This document shows positions 1 through 9,157 of a stretch of 64,000 nucleotides of DNA, in pieces. The translations under genes and the position numbers were made by a program. The notes under the pieces were generated by a model. It saw nothing but the letters and a program-made list of their open reading frames with translations. It was not told the DNA's origin and did no database searches. The stretch's first letter is position 1. Every line of letters starts with the position of its first letter. The stretch lies in the NCBI GenBank assembly GCA_905221605.1, contig CAJNDS010001458.1, forward strand, positions 312,001 to 376,000. The letters are read 5' to 3'. The DNA comes from Symbiodinium natans (taxonomy: Eukaryota; Sar; Dinophyceae; Suessiales; Symbiodiniaceae).

Positions 1-549
1 CGCTTTCAAGGCCAATCTGTGGCCTCTTCTCTAGTTCCTAGACCCGAAGCTCGAAACACTGTGGGCCTAAACCCTAAACCCTAAACCCTAAACCCTAAAC
101 CCTAAACCCTAAACCCGTTTCTCCACTTCCCACAACTCCCGAGCCATCTTTAGACCCCGAGCCAAGGCCCTTGGAGGGACCTGAGAATCCCTAAAATGGA
201 CCCCCCCAGATGGTAGGATTAGGGTTTAGGGTTTAGGGTTTAGGGTTTAGGGTTTAGGGTTTAGGGTTAGGGGATTTCCGAATACAAAGAACCCGCAAAA
301 GGCACTACTCCTAGTGTCGGACCCCCACTATCTGAATCTTCGTGATTCGGGGAAAATCCCCCCCCCCCCCCCCCCCAACGCCTGGGTGCTCTGGTTGGCT
401 GATGGGCATGTAGAAGTAGGGTTCTAAGCATCTCAAAACCACTTAGACCTACTGCTACCCTACCTACAACCCCGTCATCTACTAAACTCTAAACCCTAAA
501 CCCTAAACCCTGAACCCTGAACCCTAAGCCCTAAACCCTAAACCCTAAA
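1..549. repeat. Telomere-like repeat block left of retrotransposon 1
   Basis: No gene is seen. CCCTAAA runs lie at about 66-115 and 483-549, and a TTTAGGG run at 218-269, so orientation flips within half a kilobase. Between them lie a degenerate M1 palindromic element (269-378) ending in a poly-C tract (about 360-376) and short unclassified unique sequence. The 483-549 array contains CCCTGAA and CCCTAAG variants and is the insertion target of the element starting at 550. Confidence 0.9.
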
Positions 550-702
550 TTTGGATTTGATCCCAAGACTGGCAGTCGCACGGTACGTTTTCACTGCATA
601 GCGTTCATGTAACGGCTACAAGGGGCCCCTTATGAACCGATGGGCCGCGGCATATATTCACATCCTGGCATGACTACACACTATACACAGCCTGGATTCA
701 GA
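550..702 (-). repeat. LTR (3' LTR) of retrotransposon 1
   Basis: Direct repeat of 10675-10827 with no difference seen by eye. The left edge follows CCCTAAA repeats. The 155-bp match 550-704 includes two bases that probably belong to the polypurine tract or target duplication. Confidence 0.92.
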
Positions 703-716
703 CTCATCCTCTTCTC
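703..716 (-). other. Polypurine tract of retrotransposon 1
   Basis: On the minus strand this reads GAGAAGAGGATGAG immediately before the 3' LTR, the usual place for plus-strand DNA priming. It has one pyrimidine. Confidence 0.6.
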
Positions 717-808
717 AGGTGTGAATTGAGATAGAGGGAATGTCGTGTTAAACATCGACGTTCTACGTCTCCGTAGCCACTTCTGTCCGTAGCCAACGGG
801 TAGAGTCT

Positions 809-3800
809 CTACTGCCTTTCGATATGGTACAAGCAGTCTCTGAGTACTCTAATGAGCAAATCAGGCTTCATTGACTTGGTGAGACAATCAGCGATCATGG
901 TGGCCGTTGAGGTCCACGTGATCCTGTCAGCCGCATCAGGGTAACGGTCAATCAACTTTGATCCGTCATCATCGAACAGTGCCTGACGCAATGCGTTCAG
1001 CTCAATTTGCAATCTCTTGTCTTGAACCTTTGATGGAACTTCACTGTTCAAATTATCAGATAACGACCTGCAGTCCGTTAACATCAGATGCGGTACGGCT
1101 GCTCTCGACTTGTCATACCAGTCGGAACCACTGCTGCCGCAGTCGTAAAGCTCGGCTAAGAGGGCCCGAATCCTGTCTCCGGATTCCTGTGCGTTTTGCA
1201 GAGCGTAGGTCTCAGCCTGGAGAGTTGCTCTGCATACTCTTTTGATCGTGGTGCTGCTGTAGCTCACGAGCATCACGTCAAAATCGCAGTTGCTGGGATC
1301 AGTCAACTGCTTCCTTGGAGCAAGGAAGTGAATGCGTCCTTGCTGTGATCGCATTCCGGGCTCAGCGGCAAAGCTGGCGTCTGAAGCCGTCAGTACGCCA
1401 AGTTGCATGAATTCACAGATTCCATGCTTGTATCTGATCTTAAGATCCTTGCCGGTGAGGGCAAGTTCCAAGACCTTATTTGCTTCCTTGAGGATAGCAA
1501 CGCTGGCGCCCTTGATCTTGGATTGGAGGTAGGACACCTTGTAAAGTATGTCCGGTCTCCCCTGTCTGGCTATCCAGCTCAGACTCCCCACCACGGATTG
1601 TAGTTGTCGCTCTTCACCCTGAGTGATCGGATCGGATGGCTTGCGGCTCTTGGCGATGTCGATGTAGGTGATTCGACGTGTGTTGTCCGTCACGTCCAGC
1701 AGTACGTCACTTCCAGCACGATCGAACTGCTTTCCACAAAAGCGGAGTCGATCTCGCTCACATCGTCCGACCTCGAATCGCTCCAAGAGTCGATCCATGA
1801 TGGCATCTCCAGTCTCCGTAGACGCCCACAAGAAGTCGTCTACATGCGTGGTGAGAAGCAGGTCCACCTTGCCATTCGTGGTGTGGTAGTAGAACGCAGG
1901 AAAAATGCGGCTCGCCTTCAAACCAACGTCCTTGGCGTCCTTGTCCACCCGCTTCCAAAAACCACGTCCACTGTCTCGGAGACCGTAGACAGGCACTCTG
2001 ACCAGGAGCATAGCCTCTGGATCCACACCGGGCAAACCGCCTCGGGGCTGTCGCATGAGGATAATCCGGTCGATGGGCAGGGCCTGGAAGTACGCATTCT
2101 TGATGTCGGAGCTCTGGGTAGGAACTCCTTCACAAGCTGCAAATGCGCATACCATCGCGTGGGTCTCTAGGTCCGATGTAGGTGAGTCCGTACGGATCCC
2201 ATCATCGGCCTCAAAATTCCCGCAACTAACGAGTCGGGATTTGAATTCCGGAACGAAGTTCTCGGTGTGCTGCTCGTGAATGTTTTTCACGGTATCGACC
2301 CACTTCGAAGGCAATGCTATGTGTCCTTCGGCCAACAAGTCCTCGAGGATCTTGCCTGAGACAGGGATCGCCGCCTGGAACGATTCGTACTTCAACCATT
2401 CTTTCTTGCGCGACTCGTCGATCTGCTTCTGGATAGACGGTGTGCAGTCGAAGTAGTTGAGCGTTCCTGGCAGGTCCTTCATCTCATCCTTCGTCAGTCT
2501 TGTTGCCATGAAGGCCATAAACTTCGCTCGTGGCTTTGCTCTAGTGGCGTTCAACGCACCATCTGTGTCGTTGACATAACGCGCTGTCTCTGAGTCGCGT
2601 ATATTCTGCAGTCTCTCCCGGATCTGCACTGGCAAGTCGTCCTGGATGTCGTAGGTTGACGGTCTGCGACTTCCACCAGGGGTTCGCTCTCCTTCTGGTT
2701 CTGCAACACTAGGCCTCCTTCTTGACGTTGAGGTAGTCGACGAAGTAGCTGCATGCACACGCCGCTCAGGTGGTGACCTGGACCTTTCTCTCGTAGGCTC
2801 ATCCTCTTCTTCGAGGATAGAGGGTAGAGGAGGTCCGCCTTGATCCTCCTGAGCTGGTGCTTGCGGAATGAGCGCTTGCTCATCCTCTTCTATTGGGGCT
2901 GCATCCTCCGCTCCAGGTTCGCGAACATCGTCGAAGTTCTGCTGTCCCCCTAGAATCTCATCTGGGAAAACTTGCTTGCCATGGAGGATGTCAAAGGCCA
3001 GTGCTTCTGCATCCGACGCGGGTCTTATGTTCTGCGCTGAGGCTAGAACAGGAACGTTCTCACAAAGGAGCCAAACTGCTTCCTTTTCACGTCCCTCGAA
3101 CCCAATGATTCGGGATGCAGGAGACCAGGTCGTCTTCCCGGCTTTTGTGCGCCTAAAGGTCACAACATCTCCAACCCGATACTCGCCGGGTATTGGTTTT
3201 GCACTGCGGAGTAAGGCCTTCTGCACTCGCTTCGAGGTGTCGAGCTGCACAAATGCCTTCTTCGCTTCGGCTCTGCATTGGTGCTGGAGTGCAAAGGCTG
3301 ACTCTGGATCTATGGAGTCCTGAATGGCTCCTAGGTCTGCGTGCCCATCTTCACTGAGGATAGATGGCAGTTCACGTGGCGCTCGTCCAAGCACCCACTG
3401 AGCCGGTGAGTAGCCTCCTTGCCTGAGTAGGCTATTCTTCACCAAACAGGCCTCATCGAGTACCTGCTGCATCTGTTGCCAACCATGCGCTTGAACTTGG
3501 GCAGCTGTCTTCCGGACCATAGCCTTGAGAACGCCTCCATGTCGTTCAACTCGTCCAATTGCTTCTGGAGTCTCCAAAGGCGCATGGGTGACCTGCACTC
3601 CATGGGCTCCCATATACTGGGCCAGGATCCCGCGGTTGTGCAATCCGCGGTCACACTTCATGGAGCTAGGATGGCCAGCCCAAGTGATCCATCGCCTCTG
3701 GATGGCCTCCAAACACTTGGAGCTAGTTGGGGTTCCAGGACCTTCACGAACAATTTCGGCCAATTGGAAACATGTGCCGAGGCACACCAAGTTCAAAACT

Positions 3801-4000
3801 TGATACTTGGTACCAGATGCGTCCAGGATCTCGAAGATGTCCACGCCGAGGGTGTGGTTGAACACGTAGGCGCCGGGCAACGATGTCGTGTGAGCATTTC
3901 TTCTCGGCTTCGTCTCCTCACACTCGATGCATCGGTGGTAACGCAGTCCTTCAAGGTACTGCGGATCAACCTTCGCAGCTCTGAGAAGGTTCATGAGCAC
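809..4000 (-). CDS. Copia Pol of element 1: integrase, reverse transcriptase, RNase H
   Basis: This 1063-residue frame holds the enzymes that copy and insert the element. The integrase triad is visible: D54 (GVDIF), D117 (KCDRG) and E153 (GRVERHG), with 35 residues between the last two. An Arg/Ser-Pro-rich linker lies near 400-440. The copia reverse transcriptase (about 540-800) has D632 (SSDIKNAYF) and the HVDDF active site (D721, D722). RNase H keeps all four acidic residues: D874 (ASDAS), E930 (LQAET), D976 (LTDC) and D1038 (MIADC). The same frame extends upstream of the first ATG to 4072, through LHRQFGH and RYHRCIEC, the HHCC zinc finger of the GAG-pre-integrase domain, up to a TGA at 4073-4075. 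The ATG at 4000 is therefore unlikely to be the true start; this is the C-terminal part of a polyprotein. Confidence 0.93.
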   Translation of the reverse strand: MLMNLLRAAKVDPQYLEGLRYHRCIECEETKPRRNAHTTSLPGAYVFNHTLGVDIFEILDASGTKYQVLNLVCLGTCFQLAEIVREGPGTPTSSKCLEAIQRRWITWAGHPSSMKCDRGLHNRGILAQYMGAHGVQVTHAPLETPEAIGRVERHGGVLKAMVRKTAAQVQAHGWQQMQQVLDEACLVKNSLLRQGGYSPAQWVLGRAPRELPSILSEDGHADLGAIQDSIDPESAFALQHQCRAEAKKAFVQLDTSKRVQKALLRSAKPIPGEYRVGDVVTFRRTKAGKTTWSPASRIIGFEGREKEAVWLLCENVPVLASAQNIRPASDAEALAFDILHGKQVFPDEILGGQQNFDDVREPGAEDAAPIEEDEQALIPQAPAQEDQGGPPLPSILEEEDEPTRERSRSPPERRVHAATSSTTSTSRRRPSVAEPEGERTPGGSRRPSTYDIQDDLPVQIRERLQNIRDSETARYVNDTDGALNATRAKPRAKFMAFMATRLTKDEMKDLPGTLNYFDCTPSIQKQIDESRKKEWLKYESFQAAIPVSGKILEDLLAEGHIALPSKWVDTVKNIHEQHTENFVPEFKSRLVSCGNFEADDGIRTDSPTSDLETHAMVCAFAACEGVPTQSSDIKNAYFQALPIDRIILMRQPRGGLPGVDPEAMLLVRVPVYGLRDSGRGFWKRVDKDAKDVGLKASRIFPAFYYHTTNGKVDLLLTTHVDDFLWASTETGDAIMDRLLERFEVGRCERDRLRFCGKQFDRAGSDVLLDVTDNTRRITYIDIAKSRKPSDPITQGEERQLQSVVGSLSWIARQGRPDILYKVSYLQSKIKGASVAILKEANKVLELALTGKDLKIRYKHGICEFMQLGVLTASDASFAAEPGMRSQQGRIHFLAPRKQLTDPSNCDFDVMLVSYSSTTIKRVCRATLQAETYALQNAQESGDRIRALLAELYDCGSSGSDWYDKSRAAVPHLMLTDCRSLSDNLNSEVPSKVQDKRLQIELNALRQALFDDDGSKLIDRYPDAADRITWTSTATMIADCLTKSMKPDLLIRVLRDCLYHIERQ

Positions 4001-4072
4001 CTTCCTGGGAGCATGGCCAAACTGGCGATGCAGCCGACGGATCGCTACCCTGATGCGCTGAGGTAGCTTCTT

Positions 4073-5317
4073 TCATCCGGCTCGTCGTTCCGCCTCCTGA
4101 ATAGGTAGGTTCGGAACCTCGGCTTCATCAAGCTCGAGATCTTCTTGAATGGCCTCTTCACCCGGGTCCATTTGTGCTCGGTCCTCGACGTCCTCGACGC
4201 TGTCGAGGGGCTCCATCTCGGCATCCTCCCATGCAGGGTAGGACGTGCTAACCAACGCAATGGCTGTTTGATCGGTAACATACTCGATCAACCAGTTCGC
4301 AAATTCATTGTCGAACACATCATGCATTCCCTTCGGGGGTACATATGGGAATCCCCCGTTGCACCATCCTTCGAATGCTGATGCCAAGTCTTTGCTGTTT
4401 GACATATACGAAACGTCTCCATGTCCCAACTCGGGGTACATGGGAATCGAGAAGTAACTCCATCTCTCAGTATCCGCAACATCAATCACCAAAAACTCAG
4501 AACCTGAACACTCACAATGCGAAACAACTTCATCCATCAACTCGCTGTGATTCAAACAATCATCCCGATACTCAATCGCAACAACAATGACACTCGGGCT
4601 GCTTCCCTGAAGAGTTCGCCGAATCCCTTCTGCCGTCCATCCAACCTCTGCGTTCACTCCGGTGTCGAAGGTGTTGAAGTCGTTGTCCTGGAAGGCAGAC
4701 GGGTTGGAGGTGATCAGAAGGGCATGGTTTCCAGGCTTCACCGTGTGGGTTGAAGTGTTGCAAAGGTGCCTTAGGGCCAAATCATGATCCCTAAGTTCCT
4801 GGATGCCATTCCGGACAGTTCTTCTTCGCCCTTTAGATAGAACTGCCATGAGTGCTGTACTAATTAGCATGCACCCCCTCGTTAGTTCCACTAGGGATAC
4901 TAACCGACCTTGAACTCCCTGAAGAAGAAGACGAGGTAGTCGAGGTCTTGAGGATGTTGAAGTTGTTGGGGTGGAAGTACTTGTCGAGGCTCTTGTTGTG
5001 GTGGATGAGGTTGAGGTGGTTGAGGTTCTGGGTACACTGACTGCTCCGGGGCTTTGGCTGGTTTTGGTTCTGGGGTTGGTCCCGTGGTACGTGGAGTGCC
5101 GGGGCAGAAAGGGGCCTTGGGCTCCCTCACGCTCCGAGGAACGGGCTACGATGACATACACGTCCTCGGGATCGCGGTCACCAGCCAGGGTCGCCATAGG
5201 GGCGCCCATCGCAACGTCCTCCTGAAGGATCGTTGCCTTTCCAGTCGCAGCGTGGAACAGGAGTGAGGACTTCCTGAAACTCCTCAAGGCCTTATCTGGG
5301 TGATACGGCGCTGGCAT
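4073..5317 (-). CDS. Element 1 polyprotein segment between protease region and integrase
   Basis: A 414-residue frame, rich in Ser, Thr and Pro near 70-130 and acidic at the C-terminus. I recognise no domain. It overlaps the preceding frame by 34 bases and is in the same frame as the integrase/RT segment, separated from it only by one TGA codon (4073-4075). The join to the previous frame restores a continuous protein if a GG at about 5320 was once GGG. Best read as internal polyprotein sequence. Confidence 0.75.
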   Translation of the reverse strand: MPAPYHPDKALRSFRKSSLLFHAATGKATILQEDVAMGAPMATLAGDRDPEDVYVIVARSSEREGAQGPFLPRHSTYHGTNPRTKTSQSPGAVSVPRTSTTSTSSTTTRASTSTSTPTTSTSSRPRLPRLLLQGVQGRLVSLVELTRGCMLISTALMAVLSKGRRRTVRNGIQELRDHDLALRHLCNTSTHTVKPGNHALLITSNPSAFQDNDFNTFDTGVNAEVGWTAEGIRRTLQGSSPSVIVVAIEYRDDCLNHSELMDEVVSHCECSGSEFLVIDVADTERWSYFSIPMYPELGHGDVSYMSNSKDLASAFEGWCNGGFPYVPPKGMHDVFDNEFANWLIEYVTDQTAIALVSTSYPAWEDAEMEPLDSVEDVEDRAQMDPGEEAIQEDLELDEAEVPNLPIQEAERRAG

Positions 5318-5772
5318 GGGAATGTCCAGTAGCGGAGGTTGTGCTTGAGAACCTCCGTCGCGGGCTTGCTCCTCTCGACGGGGCCAACCCAGCCGTTCTT
5401 CGGGTACACGCGATCGGCCTCGATGTACAAGTTGTTCATCAACGTCTTAAGATCGTTGAAACTCAAGTTCGCAGCCCATGGGGTCTGCGGCGTTGGACCC
5501 TCCATGCCATCAACGTTCTGGAAGTAGCTGGGGAACTCCTCCTTGCCGTCGTCGTCGCCGCCCTGAATGTCCTCGTTGACTGCTTCTTCCTCACCAGGCT
5601 CTTCCTTGATCGGCGGTTCCGAGGGAACACGGCTTCCAGAGCCACGGGTCTTCGATCTGCTGACCGACCGGGCCCTGTCACTCTCTTCGCTGTCGAAGGA
5701 CCTTAAGGTTCCTTCGGTGCCTATGCTCGAGTCTCGCTCGAGCCTACGTCGGCGCTTACGCTCGACGTCCAA
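5284..5772 (-). CDS. Element 1 polyprotein segment, charged coiled-coil region
   Basis: A 162-residue frame starting with an Arg-rich stretch (VERKRRRRLERD) that continues the Glu-rich coiled coil at the end of the upstream frame (ESRVDKQTITELNTE), followed by acidic Ser/Glu sequence. The two overlap by 52 bases. One extra G near 5815 would fuse them without changing the heptad-like pattern. No separate function is inferred. Confidence 0.7.
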   Translation of the reverse strand: MDVERKRRRRLERDSSIGTEGTLRSFDSEESDRARSVSRSKTRGSGSRVPSEPPIKEEPGEEEAVNEDIQGGDDDGKEEFPSYFQNVDGMEGPTPQTPWAANLSFNDLKTLMNNLYIEADRVYPKNGWVGPVERSKPATEVLKHNLRYWTFPCQRRITQIRP

Positions 5773-7796
5773 CTCGGTCTCGGCCGTGTCTTGTTCTCGG
5801 TGTTGAGCTCCGTGATGGTCTGCTTGTCAACTCGGGACTCTGCCTCGAGTCTCTCCTTCTGCTGCTGCCACGACTCCTCCTTCACCCCGTGGATGGCCTC
5901 GATGCGGATGCAGCGGTCGCGCCAGTAGCTCAAGTCATCCGTGGCCTCTCTGGGTCCACTCTTCGGCTGCGGCGGCACAAATGTGCCCCCGGGCTCACTG
6001 GCTCCGGGTCCGGCCTTGAGCACCACTGCCGGCGGCGACTTAGTCGCCGTGACCTTCGGGGTACTCGGTGCAGCGGGCGTCGACGGCGTAGCTGGCGGTG
6101 TAGCGGGCGCCGGAATGGCTGCCGCGACGTCCGGGTGCGGTGTAGTCGGCGGGGGCAAAGGAGGCGCAGTGTGACCAGGTGGTGGTGGACCTACCGGCTC
6201 CCGGGGCCGCAGGCTCCCCGTCACCCATGAGCCAGCCGGCCCCATGATCGCCATAGCCTTCGCCTGAGTGCGTCCATCTGGTCGGTGTGGTCCTCCTCCA
6301 GCAGGGCCAAGGCTCAGTGCCCTGCGCGTGGGCGGCACCGACGTGCTCCTGTCCAAACCGCTCGAATCCGACGATCTGGATCCGAGCTCAACTCCCTTAA
6401 GGTAGTTGGTGGCCATGGCGCCCACGTCCAAGATCGTCTTCTGATCGAATCTCTCGCCACATCTCACGCACTGACCTCCACAACGCATACCTTCCCAGGC
6501 TCGATGGGCGTCGTAGTGGATGAGGGCGTGCTGGCTCTTCCTGTTGCTGAGCATACAGGACAACAGCGTGCCAGCGGCTACGCTCCTGTGCCTGTTGGAA
6601 GTGCAAAAGAAAAGGATGACGATGTTCTCATTCGGCGGGGTGGAGTCGATGTCCTGCAATGCCCTATAAAGGTGCATTGTGCCGTTCCAGTTGCTGAGGA
6701 ACTGCTTGATGATCTCCTGGTGGCGCCCCAGGCATCCACCATATCTGCCTTCGCCCGGGTTGCCGATGTTCCTGAGGTCGTAGACGAAGAGGCGCCCTGT
6801 CTGGAACTTCGGGTCGAGCCAGGGCCGCCAGGTCGCAGGCTGCTTGAACTTGTCCTGCCACCAGTTCTCGTCGGGGCCGACGTAGTACTTGATCCCCGCG
6901 GTCAAAATCGTGATCCGCGGATGGGCTCCCCTAATGTTGACGTCGTCGTTCGTGGGGTGCCACTCAATGCCGTTGCCGACAGTCTCGGAGGGCCACTTCG
7001 CTGTCCTTTCCACCATGGCTCCCTGGTCCAGAGGATCCAGAAAAAGCAAGTCGGGATTAACCTCGATTGCCGAGTAGCCCTTAGGATCTACTCCAGGATC
7101 GCTCTGCGGGGCTTTGTACGCTGTCGGCCTATCTTCCTTAGTAGGTCGTTTGATCCTACAAACATCCATACACTTCGGAAGCGGTTCAGACCTAATATGA
7201 AAGCATGACAGATTGATAAGCAAAAGACCAGTATCATTGCATCTAGCAAGAGGAAGTGACTGTTGGTTTCCGTCTTGATCCGCAATCCAACACACACATC
7301 GCTTCATGTCTTTCACAAGGCCGAGGGTGCTTTGGGCAAACAAACTGATCAACAGGGGATTCAGTGCATCGGTGTCTACTTCGTGGGTTTCGAGTACACC
7401 GGCTAGGGTCTCGCCTTGATCCCCAAGTTGGAGGCAAACGGGCAGCTTCCGCTTACCTATGGTTTTGGTGGTCGCCCCCAGGCCTGAGAAGCTCCGGGTG
7501 TTGGAATTTAGCCAGGGGAAGGTAAGACCGAAAGCCTTTAGGCGAGCTTCCGTCTGGATAGCCCAGATCTTACTATGGCAAGTGGAATTGCAACCTTCAT
7601 CCAAGGCTCCCCAAATATCGGGCTCATCTGGGTCCCACATGTCTACATGGGGAAGGTTGTCGACAGGGACTAAGTCAGTGGGAAGGGAAGCCACGAACCC
7701 TGACTTAGGAATCCCGGTCCTTGTCGAGGTGGAGTGGAGGACGTCTCCAGATCGTCCTCTTTGAGCGTCTTCCGATCGCCCTTGCTGCAGTCCCAT
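5721..7796 (-). CDS. Element 1 protease plus RapZ-C-like domain
   Basis: A 691-residue frame. Residues 64-75 (GALDEGCNSTCH) sit where a retropepsin active site would be, but with DEG in place of D-T/S-G; the following 100 residues have the beta-rich look of a retroviral-type protease. Residues about 335-450 form a different domain: LFVYDLRNIGNPG, then CTSNRHRSV (398-406), a pattern strongly recalling the C-terminal domain of bacterial RapZ (F-D-x-R...NP..., GCTGGxHRSV), a nucleotide/phosphate-loop type fold. A Cys-rich patch (CGGQCVRCGE) follows, then Pro/Ala-rich sequence and a coiled coil. The protease call is moderate. The RapZ-like call rests on motif spacing only and its function in the element is unknown. 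Confidence 0.8.
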   Translation of the reverse strand: MGLQQGRSEDAQRGRSGDVLHSTSTRTGIPKSGFVASLPTDLVPVDNLPHVDMWDPDEPDIWGALDEGCNSTCHSKIWAIQTEARLKAFGLTFPWLNSNTRSFSGLGATTKTIGKRKLPVCLQLGDQGETLAGVLETHEVDTDALNPLLISLFAQSTLGLVKDMKRCVCWIADQDGNQQSLPLARCNDTGLLLINLSCFHIRSEPLPKCMDVCRIKRPTKEDRPTAYKAPQSDPGVDPKGYSAIEVNPDLLFLDPLDQGAMVERTAKWPSETVGNGIEWHPTNDDVNIRGAHPRITILTAGIKYYVGPDENWWQDKFKQPATWRPWLDPKFQTGRLFVYDLRNIGNPGEGRYGGCLGRHQEIIKQFLSNWNGTMHLYRALQDIDSTPPNENIVILFFCTSNRHRSVAAGTLLSCMLSNRKSQHALIHYDAHRAWEGMRCGGQCVRCGERFDQKTILDVGAMATNYLKGVELGSRSSDSSGLDRSTSVPPTRRALSLGPAGGGPHRPDGRTQAKAMAIMGPAGSWVTGSLRPREPVGPPPPGHTAPPLPPPTTPHPDVAAAIPAPATPPATPSTPAAPSTPKVTATKSPPAVVLKAGPGASEPGGTFVPPQPKSGPREATDDLSYWRDRCIRIEAIHGVKEESWQQQKERLEAESRVDKQTITELNTENKTRPRPSWTSSVSADVGSSETRA

Positions 7797-9157
7797 GTCC
7801 AGGTAGTAGAGCTCGTCGTCGAAGTAGAGTTCCTTGCGCAGGAGCCACGCCCTACTCCCATACCTAGTGCAGACTTAGGCAGGGGTAGGACATGATCTGG
7901 CGAAGTGCCTAGATCTAGGTCTGGACTAACCCCTAGACCCTTCTGCAGACACTCCGGTGCAGGCATCCGGGCGTCTTCGAGCGCTACCTTCTTGTGCTCA
8001 GAGAAGAGGTCACGGGCGATCCTCTTCCATCTCTCCAGGATATTTTCTTCTCTGGAGAGGATTGCTGGGTCGATGACTCCAACATGTGCAACTCTCGCCC
8101 AAGAGTCAGGACTACCCCCTGGGCTTGGTTCGTCGTTGCTGAGCATACGACTTCGGCTGATCGCTTCCTTGAGTCGACCATGCATGACATTCGGGGTCAT
8201 CCTGATCCCCATAGCCATTGACTCCATGATGTCGTCGGTGAAGATGCTGAGGACGGACTCGACCTCGTCGGAGTTGAGTTCGCGGGTCGCATCTTCCGAA
8301 GTGGTGTACTGGATCATGGAGAGGGCCTCTTCCGTGGCCGCCAAGGCCTGCTCTGCAGCCTTCCTTCTTTCCTTCTGGAATTCGGCGGGGACCTCGTCCA
8401 CGAAGGTTCCGCACTGCTTGCAGAACGTGCGGGAAACCGATCGTGAACTGCCTCTACGATCCACCACATCATGGGGACAGGTCGCCGGGTCGTGCGTGTA
8501 GGTGATCTGACGCGGCTCTTGGCTCACGTTACTACAGTCCCGGCACGTCTTCCTGAGGATGCTCATGGTCGAGCCTAGGTGCGAGAAGTCGTTGCATCCC
8601 TGGGCACAGCGCTCCAGTGGAGGATTCGGGGGCTTCTTGCTCCCCTTCTTGTTCTTCACCCGGGGCACATAGTGTCCCTCGGGAAGACCTTCGCCAGCTC
8701 GTGTGACCACCTCGCCGTTCTGGATGGTGTAGTATCTCGAGAACCAGGCCAGGAAGTCTTGGAGTTGGCGACTCGGGTTCGTCTGAAGCTGGGCCCAGGT
8801 GACGTACTCAGCGTTCGACGCCACTTCAGCATAGGTCTTCCCTCGGTGCTGACCGAGGTAGAACTTCCTATCTCCACCTTCCATCTCCATCGGGATCGGC
8901 GTGGGTCCCATTGGGTACCCTGATGCTGCAGCCTTGCTCCTTGCTTTAGAGACTGCACCAGCTGTGGCGCGCACAACATAGCCCGATGGGTCTATGTCCG
9001 GTGTGCCAGACGGTATGTCGAATCCGTCGGGCGACTCAGGTCCGCACATGCCATGACAGCTACGTTGGCGGCCTTTCCACCGGACTTGCCAGTTCCGGCA
9101 GGGAACTTGCACTCTGGGTCGCCTGCCCAGTGTCCTGTTCCGCCACAGCGCAAGCAT
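7670..9157 (-). CDS. Element 1 polyprotein segment with Cys/His clusters
   Basis: A 495-residue frame between gag and protease. Near the N-terminus, QHRGKTYAEVASNAEYVTWA resembles the short 'GK-[TS]-[FY]-xxV...Y..W' module seen in small nuclease-associated proteins. A Cys/His-rich stretch follows (KTCRDCS...ATCPHDV...TFCKQCGTFVDEVP) that could bind zinc. It overlaps gag by 166 bases and the protease frame by 127 bases. In both overlaps the sensible protein is restored by adding one G to a G-run, so this is probably part of a single Gag-Pol reading. Confidence 0.8.
   Translation of the reverse strand: MLALWRNRTLGRRPRVQVPCRNWQVRWKGRQRSCHGMCGPESPDGFDIPSGTPDIDPSGYVVRATAGAVSKARSKAAASGYPMGPTPIPMEMEGGDRKFYLGQHRGKTYAEVASNAEYVTWAQLQTNPSRQLQDFLAWFSRYYTIQNGEVVTRAGEGLPEGHYVPRVKNKKGSKKPPNPPLERCAQGCNDFSHLGSTMSILRKTCRDCSNVSQEPRQITYTHDPATCPHDVVDRRGSSRSVSRTFCKQCGTFVDEVPAEFQKERRKAAEQALAATEEALSMIQYTTSEDATRELNSDEVESVLSIFTDDIMESMAMGIRMTPNVMHGRLKEAISRSRMLSNDEPSPGGSPDSWARVAHVGVIDPAILSREENILERWKRIARDLFSEHKKVALEDARMPAPECLQKGLGVSPDLDLGTSPDHVLPLPKSALGMGVGRGSCARNSTSTTSSTTWTWDCSKGDRKTLKEDDLETSSTPPRQGPGFLSQGSWLPFPLT

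Noticed and set aside
1604-2170. Plus-strand frames across both retrotransposons (for example 1604-2170, 3476-4066, 6285-7208)
   Set aside because: Antisense shadows of the minus-strand polyprotein frames with no recognisable domain.
5284-9157. Programmed -1 ribosomal frameshifting in element 1
   Set aside because: Four separate shifts would be needed, I found no X-XXY-YYZ heptamer at the junctions, and a missing G in a G-run explains each.
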